NCBI GenBank assembly: GCA_029262795.1 | Contig: JAJCYT010000036.1 | Coordinates: forward strand, 186,001 to 250,000 | Direction: 5' to 3' | DNA: 64,000 nt | Source: Candidatus Fraserbacteria bacterium | GTDB lineage: Bacteria > Bipolaricaulota > Bipolaricaulia > RBG-16-55-9 > JAJCYT01 | Part shown: positions 25,748 to 33,617 of the stretch, one piece after another | Numbering within the stretch: the stretch's first letter is position 1 | Layout of the letters: each line of letters opens with the position of its first letter | Translations under genes and position numbers: made by a program | Notes under the pieces: model-generated | Database searches by the model: none | Told to the model about the DNA's origin: nothing | The model's input: the letters and a program-made list of their open reading frames with translations, nothing else

Positions 25748-26396
25748 TGTGGTGGATCTCACCCTGCCCAACATTCGGAACAAAGGCGACGACCAACGCT
25801 TTATCAAGCGTGTGTGTGCGCCTGTCGAGCAACAATTATTAAACCAGTCTGATAATCCCACCCTCACCCTATGGTGCCTGTGGTCGGCCAAGGAAACCGC
25901 TTACAAAATTGTGCTCAAGCGTGAAGTCAATACTTTGTTTGCCAAAAAGAAATTCGTGGTGGATGCGCCCACATCATTCAAACCTGGAACCTTACATCAA
26001 GGCATTGTGCGCTATGAGGACATGGTGATGTTGGTTCAGTGGACGTTTGGTGAGGGTTATTTGCACTGCATTGGCCATTGGCCGGAATCCGCCATGGATT
26101 TTTCAGACATCAGTGCCTCTGTGTTGCCAGAACAGGATGCACAATTGAAACAGATTGAACTGACTGAAAAAGAATCGGCTTCAGTTCGCAATGACACATC
26201 CAAATCGGCACGACAACTGGCCAAGCATTTGTTGTGGCAGCGTGGTCTGGAAAATGTGGAAATCATTCGCCTACAGGTAGACGATTATTTGAAAGCGCCC
26301 CGCATCTGGATGGATGGGCACCAGTTGCACGACAGCACGCTGAGCTTATCTCATCACGGTCAGTTTGTGGCCGCAGCTGTTTGGGTCAAATCCTAG
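25707..26396 (+). CDS. 4'-phosphopantetheinyl transferase
   Basis: A ~229-residue protein overlapping the plsC end by 41 bp; the ATG at 25707 puts IGNDVVDL near the N-terminus as usual (25674 is also open). The Mg and CoA motifs IGNDVVDLTLPN and LWSAKETAYKIVLKRE are clear, and SLSHHGQFVAAAVW matches the C-terminal strand. It should activate the operon's ACP by attaching phosphopantetheine. It is longer than AcpS and is likely a two-lobed, Sfp-like or extended form. Confidence 0.85.
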   Translation: MTWSKAISPLIGNDVVDLTLPNIRNKGDDQRFIKRVCAPVEQQLLNQSDNPTLTLWCLWSAKETAYKIVLKREVNTLFAKKKFVVDAPTSFKPGTLHQGIVRYEDMVMLVQWTFGEGYLHCIGHWPESAMDFSDISASVLPEQDAQLKQIELTEKESASVRNDTSKSARQLAKHLLWQRGLENVEIIRLQVDDYLKAPRIWMDGHQLHDSTLSLSHHGQFVAAAVWVKS

Positions 26397-26878
26397 TTGA
26401 TACTCACCAGGCCAGGGGTGACTTTGACGCCTGTAATAGGCTCAGAATCTGTCTTCATTAAAAAGTCCAGTTTGGTGATGTTGATCTGAGTGCTGGCGCC
26501 GGAAGCACCCACAGCACGGACTTCAAATTCCAAAATAGCACCATTGGGTACGGGACCAGATGTCGAGCCAGCAGCCAGTGAAATTTCACCCACGCCATTG
26601 TCGATGTTGCTGGCAAACACGGTAAACCCGTTGAGGCCGGTAATGGAAAGCACTTCAATAATTTTGGGATCGTACTTAATGACCCCATTGGGACCAACCT
26701 GAATGCTGTTAAAACGAGGCAATGCAGATGCAGACAAGGTTACTTTGCCTGTTTGACCTGGGTCAATGGCCAGATTGCTAAACAGCAACGCTTTGCTGCC
26801 CAACGTATCACCACAAGCGGTCAGCCCAAGGCTGAGTGCCGCCAAAATCATTGCCATCCATAACGTTTTTTTGTTCAT
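26393..26878 (-). CDS. Lipoprotein with cohesin-like fold
   Basis: A 161-residue protein starting MNKKTLWMAMILAALSLGLT with lipobox LTAC, behind GGAGG. The mature part shows alternating strands (GQTGKVTLSASALPRFNSIQ, VIKYDPKIIEVLSITG, GEISLAAGS, GAILEFEVRAVG, STQINITKLDF), the pattern of cohesin/CBD-like beta sandwiches. No catalytic residue is evident. It converges on the PPTase gene with a 4-bp overlap. Fold call is tentative. Confidence 0.65.
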   Translation of the reverse strand: MNKKTLWMAMILAALSLGLTACGDTLGSKALLFSNLAIDPGQTGKVTLSASALPRFNSIQVGPNGVIKYDPKIIEVLSITGLNGFTVFASNIDNGVGEISLAAGSTSGPVPNGAILEFEVRAVGASGASTQINITKLDFLMKTDSEPITGVKVTPGLVSIN

Positions 26879-27018
26879 CACGCCTCCACAAAAACAAAGG
26901 TTCCAATGAGGTTGATCGTACCAAGTGGATTGAAAGAAAGAGGTGACCTGAGTCCGTTAAAACGGTCTAATCATTCCCTTAAATGGATCAAAACGAGCCA
27001 CTTGATCAAAGGCGCTGA

Positions 27019-29115
27019 TCAGTCGGAGGCGGTTTGGCGTACGGTGATCTCAGCGAACTGAAGTTCATACAGGGCGGCATACAGTCCGCCGTGGGTGATT
27101 AGCTCATCGTGGCTGCCTTGTTCGGCCAAAAGACCTTGATCCAGTACGAGAATTTGATTGGCATCCCGAATGGTGGACAGGCGATGGGCAATCACAATCG
27201 ACGTTCGACCTTCAAGAATTTTTTTCAGGGAACTTTGGATGATTTGTTCGGTCTGGGAATCTATGTTGGCTGTGGCTTCATCCAGAATGAGCACCTTGGG
27301 GTCAAAGGCAATGGCACGGGCAAAAGCCAGCAACTGGCGTTGACCAGCTGACAACGTGGAGCCACGTTCGGTGACCTCGGCCTGGTATTGCTTGTCCAGT
27401 TGTTCGATGAACTTGTCGGCAGACACAAAGCGGGCGGCATCCTTAACCCGTTCCTGCGTGATATTTTCTGACTGGAGTTGGATGTTGCCAGAGATATCGC
27501 CAGAAAATAAAAACACATCCTGTAGCACCACAGCCATTTGGGCGCGCAAATGGCTGATATCGAAGTCGCGAATATCGACACCATCGAGCAAGATCGAACC
27601 CTTTTGAATATCATACAGTCGTTGCAGCAGGCTGATGATGGTTGTTTTTCCAGAGCCGGTGGCTCCCACAATAGCCATTGTCTGCCCAGGCTCGACCGCA
27701 AAAGACACGCCGCGCAGCACCCAGTCCTCATCGTTGTAAGCAAACCACACGTCTTTGAATTCGATGCGGCCCAATACTGGATCAGGCATTTGCGCTTTGC
27801 CGCGATCTTCCTCTTCTTCCTCCAAGAGCATAAAAATGCGTTCGGATGAGGCCATCGCGCCTTGGAGAATGTTGAACTTTTCGGACAGATCATTGATTGG
27901 TTGAAACAACATGCGCACATAGCTCAGGAATGCAATCAATGCGCCCAGAGTTAAGGAGCTTTGCACAACCTGCCCGCCGCCATACCAAATGATAAGTGCG
28001 ATAGCAATAGCGCTCATCAAGTGAATGATGGGGTTGAAAATGGCAAAGGTAATGGTTTGACGCATCTCGGCGTTGTACTTGGCATCATTAATTTCTTCAA
28101 ATTTTTTGAAATTATTGATTTCTTGGGCAAATAAATGAATGATGCGCATTCCCGAAATGTTTTCGGCCAGAAACGCGTTGAGCATTGCAATGCGTTTTCG
28201 TACTTCACGATAGGCTTTTCGTGCAAAACTTTTGAACACAAAGGTCAACACCAAAAGGATGGGGGCGACGATAAGAATCATGCTGGTCAGCTGCCAGTTG
28301 AGGGCGAACATGATGCTGACAATGCCCACAATCAGGAACACATCACGGATCAAATTCACCAGCACATCGGTAAACATGTCGTTGATGGCTGAGACATCAT
28401 TGGTGCCACGGGTGACCAGGCGACCCACTGGATTTCTATCAAAGAATCTCACAGGCAGTTTTAATAAATGGCCAAAAATTTCCCGTCGCATGTCGTACAT
28501 GATGTTTTGGCCGGTGTATTGCAATACATACACCTGAGCAAAACTCGAAATAAAGCGCATCCCTAAAAAGCCCAAAAAGATTAGTGCCAGGAGGCCGACT
28601 TGTGCCAAATCGTCTTGTCGCAACAACGCACGCTCTTCTAGACTCAACTGGTTCAGATTTTCCTCGGGGGCATAAAAGGTGTCTGAAGAGGTTTTTGAAA
28701 ACACATCACTGCGTTGTGTGACCAGTTCCAGAACTTCTGGTTTGGCTTCGTTTGTTATAACAATGTAACTTTCGGCAGAGAGCCAGCCATTGGTTTCCCA
28801 GATCTGACGTTGCCCGCCCTCTTCTTGGTTCATGTTGATCAATGCGAGTTGGTCATTGATATAGATTGGTTCGTTGATGTCATTGGCATTAATCTGCTGC
28901 GTTTCCAACACGCGATAGGGCAAAATCACATTTTGGTCAATGGCTGTTTTGGTGAGAAAAGGCAAGCTGAGGTCGAATGCAGACACCATCAAGGCAAACA
29001 GCAAACCCAGGAAAAACAACCCTTTGTAAGGTTTGAGATACTTTAACAGGCGCTTCATCAAGCGCGAGTCGTACGCCTTGCCGAGCGCTTCTTCTTCCCA
29101 GTGATAGTCACTCAT
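27019..29115 (-). CDS. ABC exporter, MsbA/multidrug type, with long periplasmic insertion
   Basis: A 698-residue fused exporter half-transporter. The C-terminal nucleotide-binding domain has Walker A GATGSGKTT, Q-loop VLQDVFLFSGD, signature LSAGQRQLL, Walker B VLILDEATAN and H-loop IAHRLSTI. After the first membrane helix (GLFFLGLLFALMVSAFDL) about 105 residues (roughly 63-170) form a polar, soluble-looking loop before the second helix, far longer than normal. Substrate unknown. Its start overlaps the trmB stop by 4 bp, so it is co-translated after trmB. Confidence 0.9.
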   Translation of the reverse strand: MSDYHWEEEALGKAYDSRLMKRLLKYLKPYKGLFFLGLLFALMVSAFDLSLPFLTKTAIDQNVILPYRVLETQQINANDINEPIYINDQLALINMNQEEGGQRQIWETNGWLSAESYIVITNEAKPEVLELVTQRSDVFSKTSSDTFYAPEENLNQLSLEERALLRQDDLAQVGLLALIFLGFLGMRFISSFAQVYVLQYTGQNIMYDMRREIFGHLLKLPVRFFDRNPVGRLVTRGTNDVSAINDMFTDVLVNLIRDVFLIVGIVSIMFALNWQLTSMILIVAPILLVLTFVFKSFARKAYREVRKRIAMLNAFLAENISGMRIIHLFAQEINNFKKFEEINDAKYNAEMRQTITFAIFNPIIHLMSAIAIALIIWYGGGQVVQSSLTLGALIAFLSYVRMLFQPINDLSEKFNILQGAMASSERIFMLLEEEEEDRGKAQMPDPVLGRIEFKDVWFAYNDEDWVLRGVSFAVEPGQTMAIVGATGSGKTTIISLLQRLYDIQKGSILLDGVDIRDFDISHLRAQMAVVLQDVFLFSGDISGNIQLQSENITQERVKDAARFVSADKFIEQLDKQYQAEVTERGSTLSAGQRQLLAFARAIAFDPKVLILDEATANIDSQTEQIIQSSLKKILEGRTSIVIAHRLSTIRDANQILVLDQGLLAEQGSHDELITHGGLYAALYELQFAEITVRQTASD

Positions 29116-30173
29116 GATGTTGTCCCCTCAAGTCTGTTTCGCCCAAATTCACCCACGCTGCTGGAGACCACCTTTAGCTGAGGATGTTGTTGCAATAAGG
29201 TGTTGGCCAGATGCCAAATGGCTCGTTTTACACCCCAGGTGGGTCGTGGGAAACCGATGGAGGCAGGTTTGAGCAACAGTTTCTGATCGCCCTCCAGGCT
29301 GACCAAAACCCCAATCTGTTGTGAAAAGTTGCCTTCTTTTACCAGCAGTTCCAACATGCCATTGCTGCTGTTAAACGCCTGATACACACCTTCCACTTTG
29401 ATGATGACATCGACGCCCTGGCGCTGCTCCAGCCAGCTTTGCTGTTGTAAAGTATCGAGCAGGGATGCGGCAGATGCCTCCCCATGAAATAACACGTTGG
29501 GCATGTCGGTCACCTTTTCTGCATGTGTGTGCGCCGAGGGCGTTGTGGTTGCCTTATGCCATACAAAATAATGGATCAACGACCCTTGCGCCAGCGCCTT
29601 TGCTTCGTATTTGGTGGGGCTTCGCCCTTCAATCTTGTGAACTACAGGTGTTTCATGAATAGATTGCAAGACGGTTTGATTGATCAGCACATCATTGATC
29701 CAAGCTGCAAAATCGGAATGATCAGTGGCAACCGTGACCTGAGCATTCATTTCCATGCACTCACTCAGGCGTTGCATAAAGGCTGTTTGAATCAGCCTTC
29801 GTGAATGATGGCGTTCTTTGGGCCAAGGGTCTGAAAAGTTGATAAACACTTCATGCAGTGAATCTGGTGCAAACAAATGATCCATTTGCCAAACGGCATC
29901 GCCGTCAAGAACCAGGGCATTGTCTAAATTTGCCTGATGAAGTTGCCTGACCAGTCTTTGAATGGACCCCCAGGAGCGTTCGATGCCAATGAAATTTTTG
30001 TCTGGATTTCTGCTGGCTTGATCCAATAAAAACTGGCCATTGCCAAAACCGATTTCCAGCACCAGGGGTTGAGGTTTTGGAAACAGTTTGTTCCAACCCA
30101 AGGGCCAATTGTGCTGACGCCAAGGCAACAGGTAACGATGGATGGCCTGGCTTAGCGCAATGGTTACACTCAT
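29112..30173 (-). CDS. trmB: tRNA (guanine-N7-)-methyltransferase with C-terminal extension
   Basis: A 353-residue protein. Residues ~30-215 are TrmB, which methylates G46 of tRNA: VLEIGFGNGQFLL (SAM loop), NFIGIERSWGSIQRL, FINFSDPWPKERHHSRRL and GRSPTKYEAKALAQG. A further ~130 residues follow (after HTHAEK) that ordinary TrmB lacks, strand-rich and ending KVVSSSVGEFGRNRLEGTTS. The extension is in frame with no internal ribosome site I can see, so it seems a true fusion of unknown role. Confidence 0.88.
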   Translation of the reverse strand: MSVTIALSQAIHRYLLPWRQHNWPLGWNKLFPKPQPLVLEIGFGNGQFLLDQASRNPDKNFIGIERSWGSIQRLVRQLHQANLDNALVLDGDAVWQMDHLFAPDSLHEVFINFSDPWPKERHHSRRLIQTAFMQRLSECMEMNAQVTVATDHSDFAAWINDVLINQTVLQSIHETPVVHKIEGRSPTKYEAKALAQGSLIHYFVWHKATTTPSAHTHAEKVTDMPNVLFHGEASAASLLDTLQQQSWLEQRQGVDVIIKVEGVYQAFNSSNGMLELLVKEGNFSQQIGVLVSLEGDQKLLLKPASIGFPRPTWGVKRAIWHLANTLLQQHPQLKVVSSSVGEFGRNRLEGTTS

Positions 30174-30199
30174 CTAAAATTAATCCATTTCAAATAGAA

Positions 30200-30300
30200 A
30201 GAAGCCACGAGTTTAGAACCCACCTGCACAGCCTTAATCGCAGTCCCCTTCCGAATAGGAAGGGACTCCCTTCTTGAAAGGGGGTTGAGAGTTAGAAGTC
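30200..30300 (-). repeat. Dispersed palindromic repeat, copy D
   Basis: Inverted relative to copy A: ATCGCAGTCCCC, CCTTCC/GGAAGG hairpin, GAAAGGGGGTTGAGAGTTAG. It lies between trmB and the SRP RNA gene. Confidence 0.65.
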
Positions 30301-30330
30301 TTTCCCGTTCCCAAAAGTTAAAAAGAAAAT

Positions 30331-30485
30331 GGAACGATGCGTGCTCTGACCACACGAATGCAATTAAGCGAACCTTCAACACCCACAGGGACTCATGTAC
30401 CGTTGCTCCCTTCCGGGCCTGGCGGGGTTAACAAGTATGTGCCGCAAAGGACTCAACTGCGGCCTGGTCAGAGCCACATCGTTCC
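30331..30485 (-). ncRNA. ffs: Signal recognition particle RNA, small (4.5S) type
   Basis: On the minus strand the core reads CCAGGCCCGGAAGGGAGCA, the SRP domain IV loop with its GGAA tetraloop and asymmetric internal loop that binds Ffh. Around the ~100-nt core, GGAACGATG and GCTCTGACCA at the 5' side (30485-30465) pair with TGGTCAGAGC and CATCGTTCC at the 3' side (30352-30331), a 19-bp interrupted helix closing the molecule at ~155 nt. That outer helix may be a processing stem rather than part of the mature RNA. It lies 8 nt after the tRNA-Ser CCA end on the same strand, so the two are probably one transcript. Confidence 0.93.
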
Positions 30486-30493
30486 ATAGTCTC

Positions 30494-30581
30494 TGGCGGA
30501 GAGAGAGGGATTTGAACCCTCGACACCTATTGGTGTACACGCTTTCCAGGCGTGCTCCTTCGGCCGCTCGGACACCTCTCC
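30494..30581 (-). tRNA. tRNA-Ser (GGA anticodon)
   Basis: An 88-nt class II tRNA with encoded CCA. The acceptor stem GGAGAGG pairs with TCTCTCC, the anticodon loop is CTGGAAA (anticodon GGA), a long variable arm (TACACCAATAGGTGT) identifies serine, and the T arm GAGGGTTCAAATCCCTC is canonical. It is upstream of the SRP RNA gene. Confidence 0.96.
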
Positions 30582-30938
30582 ATATCTTTTTCATCTGCCC
30601 TAGGAATGTTTTTCTTTGCGTGAACCTGGGTTCTTTGTGAACGACAGGTCGGCATCTTAGGGTAATGAAAAGGGGTTTATTTTAAGTGATTGATAGATGG
30701 ACTGCAAACCTTAAAGCTGAAGGTCATTTTCATTAGAGAACCGCAAATTGGGATGAGTGGTGTGAAATGCTATTTGAGCATCAATTGGTTTGGGGTGAGT
30801 GGGTGAAATCTGTTGACAGGTGGCGAATTCTGATGGATTCCTTGACCAAAATTGACGAAAATTCTATGGAATTTGCGCAAAAGTTCCTTTCATGATGACC
30901 ACATCTTTATTTCTCAAACATGAGAAGGAGCAAGCACA
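30582..30938 (+). promoter_or_regulatory. Intergenic gap; promoter candidate with TTGAC direct repeat
   Basis: No gene is visible. TTGACCAAAATTGAC at 30842-30856 contains two TTGAC units 10 bp apart; TTGACC, a 17-bp spacer and TATGGA (30865-30870) would make a sigma-70-type promoter for the DNRLRE gene. The same motif lies exactly 97 bp before the start of its paralog at 32283. The promoter of tRNA-Ser/SRP should also be in this gap on the other strand but is not clear to me. Confidence 0.45.
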
Positions 30939-31634
30939 ATGAAAAAGATATTTGTAATTTGGGCCATGATTTTGCTGACAGGGTTTTCGGCAGGCGTTCA
31001 CAGTCAGCAGGCCACAGAAATTATTTTAGAAGAAGGCTTGGATGACTACGAAGGCACACGAGACACCACCATTTACGATGAATCGAGCAAAAGCAATGGC
31101 GGCGGGGCACATATGTTTGCTGGGCAAACGGTTCAGGGTTCTGAGCGTCGAGGGCTGATTTCGTTTGATCTGTCTCAAATTCCAGAGGGTGCAACCATTA
31201 CCGCGGCTTCATTGCAATTGACAATATCCAAAACCCGGGCAGGCGGCACAGATGTTTTCCTGCACCGACTGACAAAAGATTGGGGTGAAGGTGTACAGGA
31301 CGCTCCAAACCAGGAAGGTGGCGGCACGCTGGCGGCAGAAGGTGATGCCACTTGGAATGAGAACTTTCGAACGGATTCCAGTTGGGACAACCGGGGTGGA
31401 GACTTTATTGAAGCTGCAAGTGCTGAAGCCGTTGCCGGTGGACCTGACAGTCAACTGTTATTGGAGGGCGCTGGTTTAACTGCCGATATTCAAGCCTGGA
31501 TCAATGGTGAGGCGGACAACTTTGGCTGGATTTTAGTGGCAGATGGCACAGCCAAGCGGTTTCATTCATCGGAGAGTGAGATTGCTGAAACTGGCGAGAA
31601 ACCACGTTTGGTGATCAGCTATACCACCAATTAA
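30939..31634 (+). CDS. Secreted DNRLRE/CBM96-like domain protein, paralog 1
   Basis: A 231-residue protein starting MKKIFVIWAMILLTGFSAG after GAGAAGGAG. A signal peptide probably ends after VHS; the rest is one DNRLRE-type beta-sandwich. Family-like marks are DTTIYDESSKSNGGGAHMFA, RRGLISFDLSQIPEGATITA, SLQLTISKTRAGGTDVFLHR, ATWNENF and ADIQAWINGEADNFGW. Such domains bind carbohydrate or serve as structural extracellular modules. The protein at 32283 is clearly paralogous along its whole length. Role unknown. Confidence 0.85.
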   Translation: MKKIFVIWAMILLTGFSAGVHSQQATEIILEEGLDDYEGTRDTTIYDESSKSNGGGAHMFAGQTVQGSERRGLISFDLSQIPEGATITAASLQLTISKTRAGGTDVFLHRLTKDWGEGVQDAPNQEGGGTLAAEGDATWNENFRTDSSWDNRGGDFIEAASAEAVAGGPDSQLLLEGAGLTADIQAWINGEADNFGWILVADGTAKRFHSSESEIAETGEKPRLVISYTTN

Positions 31635-31650
31635 ACAGAATCCATGAAAG

Positions 31651-31678
31651 TGCCCCTCTCTTTGTTTAGGGAGGGGCA
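31651..31678 (+). terminator. Terminator-like hairpin after DNRLRE paralog 1
   Basis: TGCCCCTC and GAGGGGCA pair with further G-U extension; the T-run after it is weak. It sits between the convergent DNRLRE and arfB genes. Confidence 0.5.
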
Positions 31679-31679
31679 T

Positions 31680-32108
31680 TTACCAATCAGGTTTTTTTCT
31701 TTGTTCTTTTTTTTGGCTTTGCTCTTTCTTTTTTCTAAGTCGTTTTTCCTTTGATGCTCTGCTGGGTCTGGTGGGGGTGCGTTTTTTTTCTGGTTTGAGC
31801 GCATCTTGTAACAAGTTTTGAAATCTTTCTATTGCTTCCTGTTTGTTTTGAAATTGGCTGCGATGTGTGTCTACAAACAGGTGGACCATGCCATCATTGT
31901 CTAAATAAGTTTTTAATTTGCGCAAAATTGTCTGTTTTTGTCTGGCGTTGAGGCTGGGGCTTTGGCTGACATCAAAGCGCAGTTCCACCCGACTTTCCGT
32001 ACGATTCACATGCTGACCGCCGGGACCACTGCTGCGGCTGAAGTGAAACGAAAATTCTGCCAAGGGAATATACAAGTTTGCGTTGATGCTGAGAAGGTTG
32101 TCAGAAAT
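31680..32108 (-). CDS. arfB: Peptidyl-tRNA hydrolase-type ribosome rescue factor, ArfB/YaeJ-like
   Basis: A class I release-factor-like protein with the GGQ motif in SSGPGGQHVNRTESRVELRF, and a lysine/arginine-rich tail (RPSRASKEKRLRKKKEQSQK) that enters the empty mRNA channel of stalled ribosomes. The first ordinary start in frame (TTG, 32075) has no ribosome site and would cut the first ~10 residues found in family members. An ATT at 32108 follows AAGGAG by 7 bases and gives a family-sized 142-residue protein, so I place the start there; that ATT initiates is inference. Confidence 0.83.
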   Translation of the reverse strand: MSDNLLSINANLYIPLAEFSFHFSRSSGPGGQHVNRTESRVELRFDVSQSPSLNARQKQTILRKLKTYLDNDGMVHLFVDTHRSQFQNKQEAIERFQNLLQDALKPEKKRTPTRPSRASKEKRLRKKKEQSQKKEQRKKPDW

Positions 32109-32185
32109 TGTAAGCTCCTTTACAGAATAATCTTGAGGATAATCGCTATACTTGTCAATGTTGAAAGAAGGCTTGGAATCAGTGC

Positions 32186-32214
32186 TTGACCAATCTTGAC
32201 CCTGGTGTTACAGC
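32186..32214 (+). promoter_or_regulatory. Promoter candidate with TTGAC direct repeat, paralog 2
   Basis: TTGACCAATCTTGAC at 32186-32200, identical in spacing and distance to ATG (97 bp) to the motif before the first DNRLRE gene. A TACAGC 17 bp after TTGACC is a poor -10. Confidence 0.4.
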
Positions 32215-32282
32215 ACGACCATAGGATCTGACTCAACGCTGCATATACTAACGCCACATTATTCGAGGAGGCATTTTTTATT

Positions 32283-32975
32283 ATGCTGAAGAAATTGTCC
32301 GTTTTTATCGTTGTCGCACTGATTGCCTGGGTAAGCACTTCCGCTCAGGATACAACTGAATTGATTTTGGAAAATGGCGTCAACGATTATGAAGGCACCC
32401 GTGACACCAGTCTTTATTCTGAAAGCTCCAACAGCAATGGCGCAGGCTTTCATCTTTTTTCTGGTCAGACCAACCAAGGTGCGGATCGTCGTGCATTACT
32501 GGCTTTTGACTTGACCGATGTGCCCGATGGTGCAACCATTACGTCTGTTAGCTTGGATTTGACAGTGAGTAGAGCTAGACGAGGCGGAGATGTAACCATA
32601 AGTTTACACCGAGTTACCTCTGATTGGGGTGAAGGTGATGCTGATGCTGGTGGTCAAGAAGGTACAGGTGCTACTAGCCCTGACGGTGCAGCAACCTGGA
32701 ACGAAAATTTCCGCAACGAATCATCCTGGGAAAATGAGGGTGGCGATTTCTTAGCTGAAGCAAGCGCAGAATTAATTATTGCTCGTCAAGAAGGAGAAAC
32801 ATTTTCCTATTCTAGTGAAGGTTTGGTAGCTGACGTTCAGGCTTGGGTTGATGGCGAAGCTGATAACTTTGGCTGGATCATCATTGCAGATGGTTTGGCT
32901 CGCCGTTTCCACTCCTCCAATGGTGATGCCGCAGAAGGCCAAAAACCTCGTTTGGTGATTAACTTCACCAACTAA
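32283..32975 (+). CDS. Secreted DNRLRE/CBM96-like domain protein, paralog 2
   Basis: A 230-residue protein with signal peptide MLKKLSVFIVVALIAWVSTS, cleaved probably after TSA. It aligns end to end with the protein at 30939: DYEGTRDTSLYSESSNSNGA, RRALLAFDLTDVPDGATITS, GAATWNENFRNESSWENEGG, ADVQAWVDGEADNFGW and GQKPRLVINF. The AGGAGG ribosome site is strong. The pair looks like a local duplication now separated by arfB. A strong terminator follows at 33005. Confidence 0.85.
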   Translation: MLKKLSVFIVVALIAWVSTSAQDTTELILENGVNDYEGTRDTSLYSESSNSNGAGFHLFSGQTNQGADRRALLAFDLTDVPDGATITSVSLDLTVSRARRGGDVTISLHRVTSDWGEGDADAGGQEGTGATSPDGAATWNENFRNESSWENEGGDFLAEASAELIIARQEGETFSYSSEGLVADVQAWVDGEADNFGWIIIADGLARRFHSSNGDAAEGQKPRLVINFTN

Positions 32976-33004
32976 AGTTTTATTGCTAAAAAATTTGAAA
33001 ATTA

Positions 33005-33040
33005 AAAAGGCCACGGTAAAAATTACCGTGGCCTTTTATT
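33005..33040. terminator. Strong intrinsic terminator
   Basis: AAAAGGCCACGGTA pairs with TACCGTGGCCTTTT around a short AT loop, with T's following on the plus strand and A's before it, so it can act in both directions between the convergent DNRLRE and cytochrome genes. Confidence 0.85.
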
Positions 33041-33110
33041 GTTTTAAGATACTTTAGAAATGTGAATCTGATGTTGTTGCACCATCCGCACGCTTGATGT
33101 TCAAAATACG

Positions 33111-33602
33111 CTATTCAGCGAGAGATTGAATATAGGCAATCAGTGCGTCTAATTCTTCGTCTTCGAATGAGTAAGGTGGCATCAATGCCGAGTAGTCTTT
33201 GACCAGCTTGGCTGCAGGATCAAGGATGGATTCCTTAAGATAGGCGTCATCAGCCACGACTGTGCTATCGTCACTCAGAGTTTTGGTGCTGCCATAGAGC
33301 CCTAACCAAGTGGGGCCGACGCTTTCGCTTCCGTCAGTGGTGTGACAGGCAACACAGCCGGCTGCAAGTTGCTGGCCTGTTTCGATCAAAGCTGCCATAT
33401 CCACACTTGCATCAGTGGTTTCTGTAGTTTCTGTAGTTTCTGTTTCTTGTGTATTGGTATCCTGAGTTTCGTTGCTGGTTTCTTCTATGGTTTCGTTGGA
33501 TTGTGTTTCAGTTTCCGTTGTTTCTTGTCCTTGATGTTGACAGCCCACCAAGGCAAGCAGCGCACTGAGACTGATGACCATGAGTAATGATGTTCTTTTC
33601 AT
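33111..33602 (-). CDS. Cytochrome c lipoprotein with Thr/Glu-rich linker
   Basis: A 163-residue protein. The signal peptide MKRTSLLMVISLSALLALVG ends in lipobox ALVGC. Residues ~24-68 are a low-complexity Thr/Glu/Asn linker (NETQDTNTQETETTETTETT). The C-terminal domain (~70-163) is a small c-type cytochrome: heme site CVACH, then GPTWLGLYG and the axial Met in ALMPPYSF, the pattern of the cytochrome c domain fused to CtaC or found in electron shuttles. It would sit tethered in the periplasm and carry electrons to an oxidase; no oxidase gene is nearby. Confidence 0.88.
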   Translation of the reverse strand: MKRTSLLMVISLSALLALVGCQHQGQETTETETQSNETIEETSNETQDTNTQETETTETTETTDASVDMAALIETGQQLAAGCVACHTTDGSESVGPTWLGLYGSTKTLSDDSTVVADDAYLKESILDPAAKLVKDYSALMPPYSFEDEELDALIAYIQSLAE

Positions 33603-33617
33603 CTTTGAGTGTTCCCC

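Noticed and set aside
18747-26396. Fatty acid operon considered as an aryl polyene or polyketide cluster
   Set aside because: No glycosyltransferase, MMPL exporter, thioesterase or KS chain-length-factor pair; FabI-like and PlsC point to a saturable acyl lipid.
28135-28537. Plus-strand frames inside the ABC exporter
   Set aside because: Antisense shadows of a well-supported gene.
30376-30640. Open frames on both strands
   Set aside because: They overlap the SRP RNA and tRNA-Ser genes, which explain the sequence.
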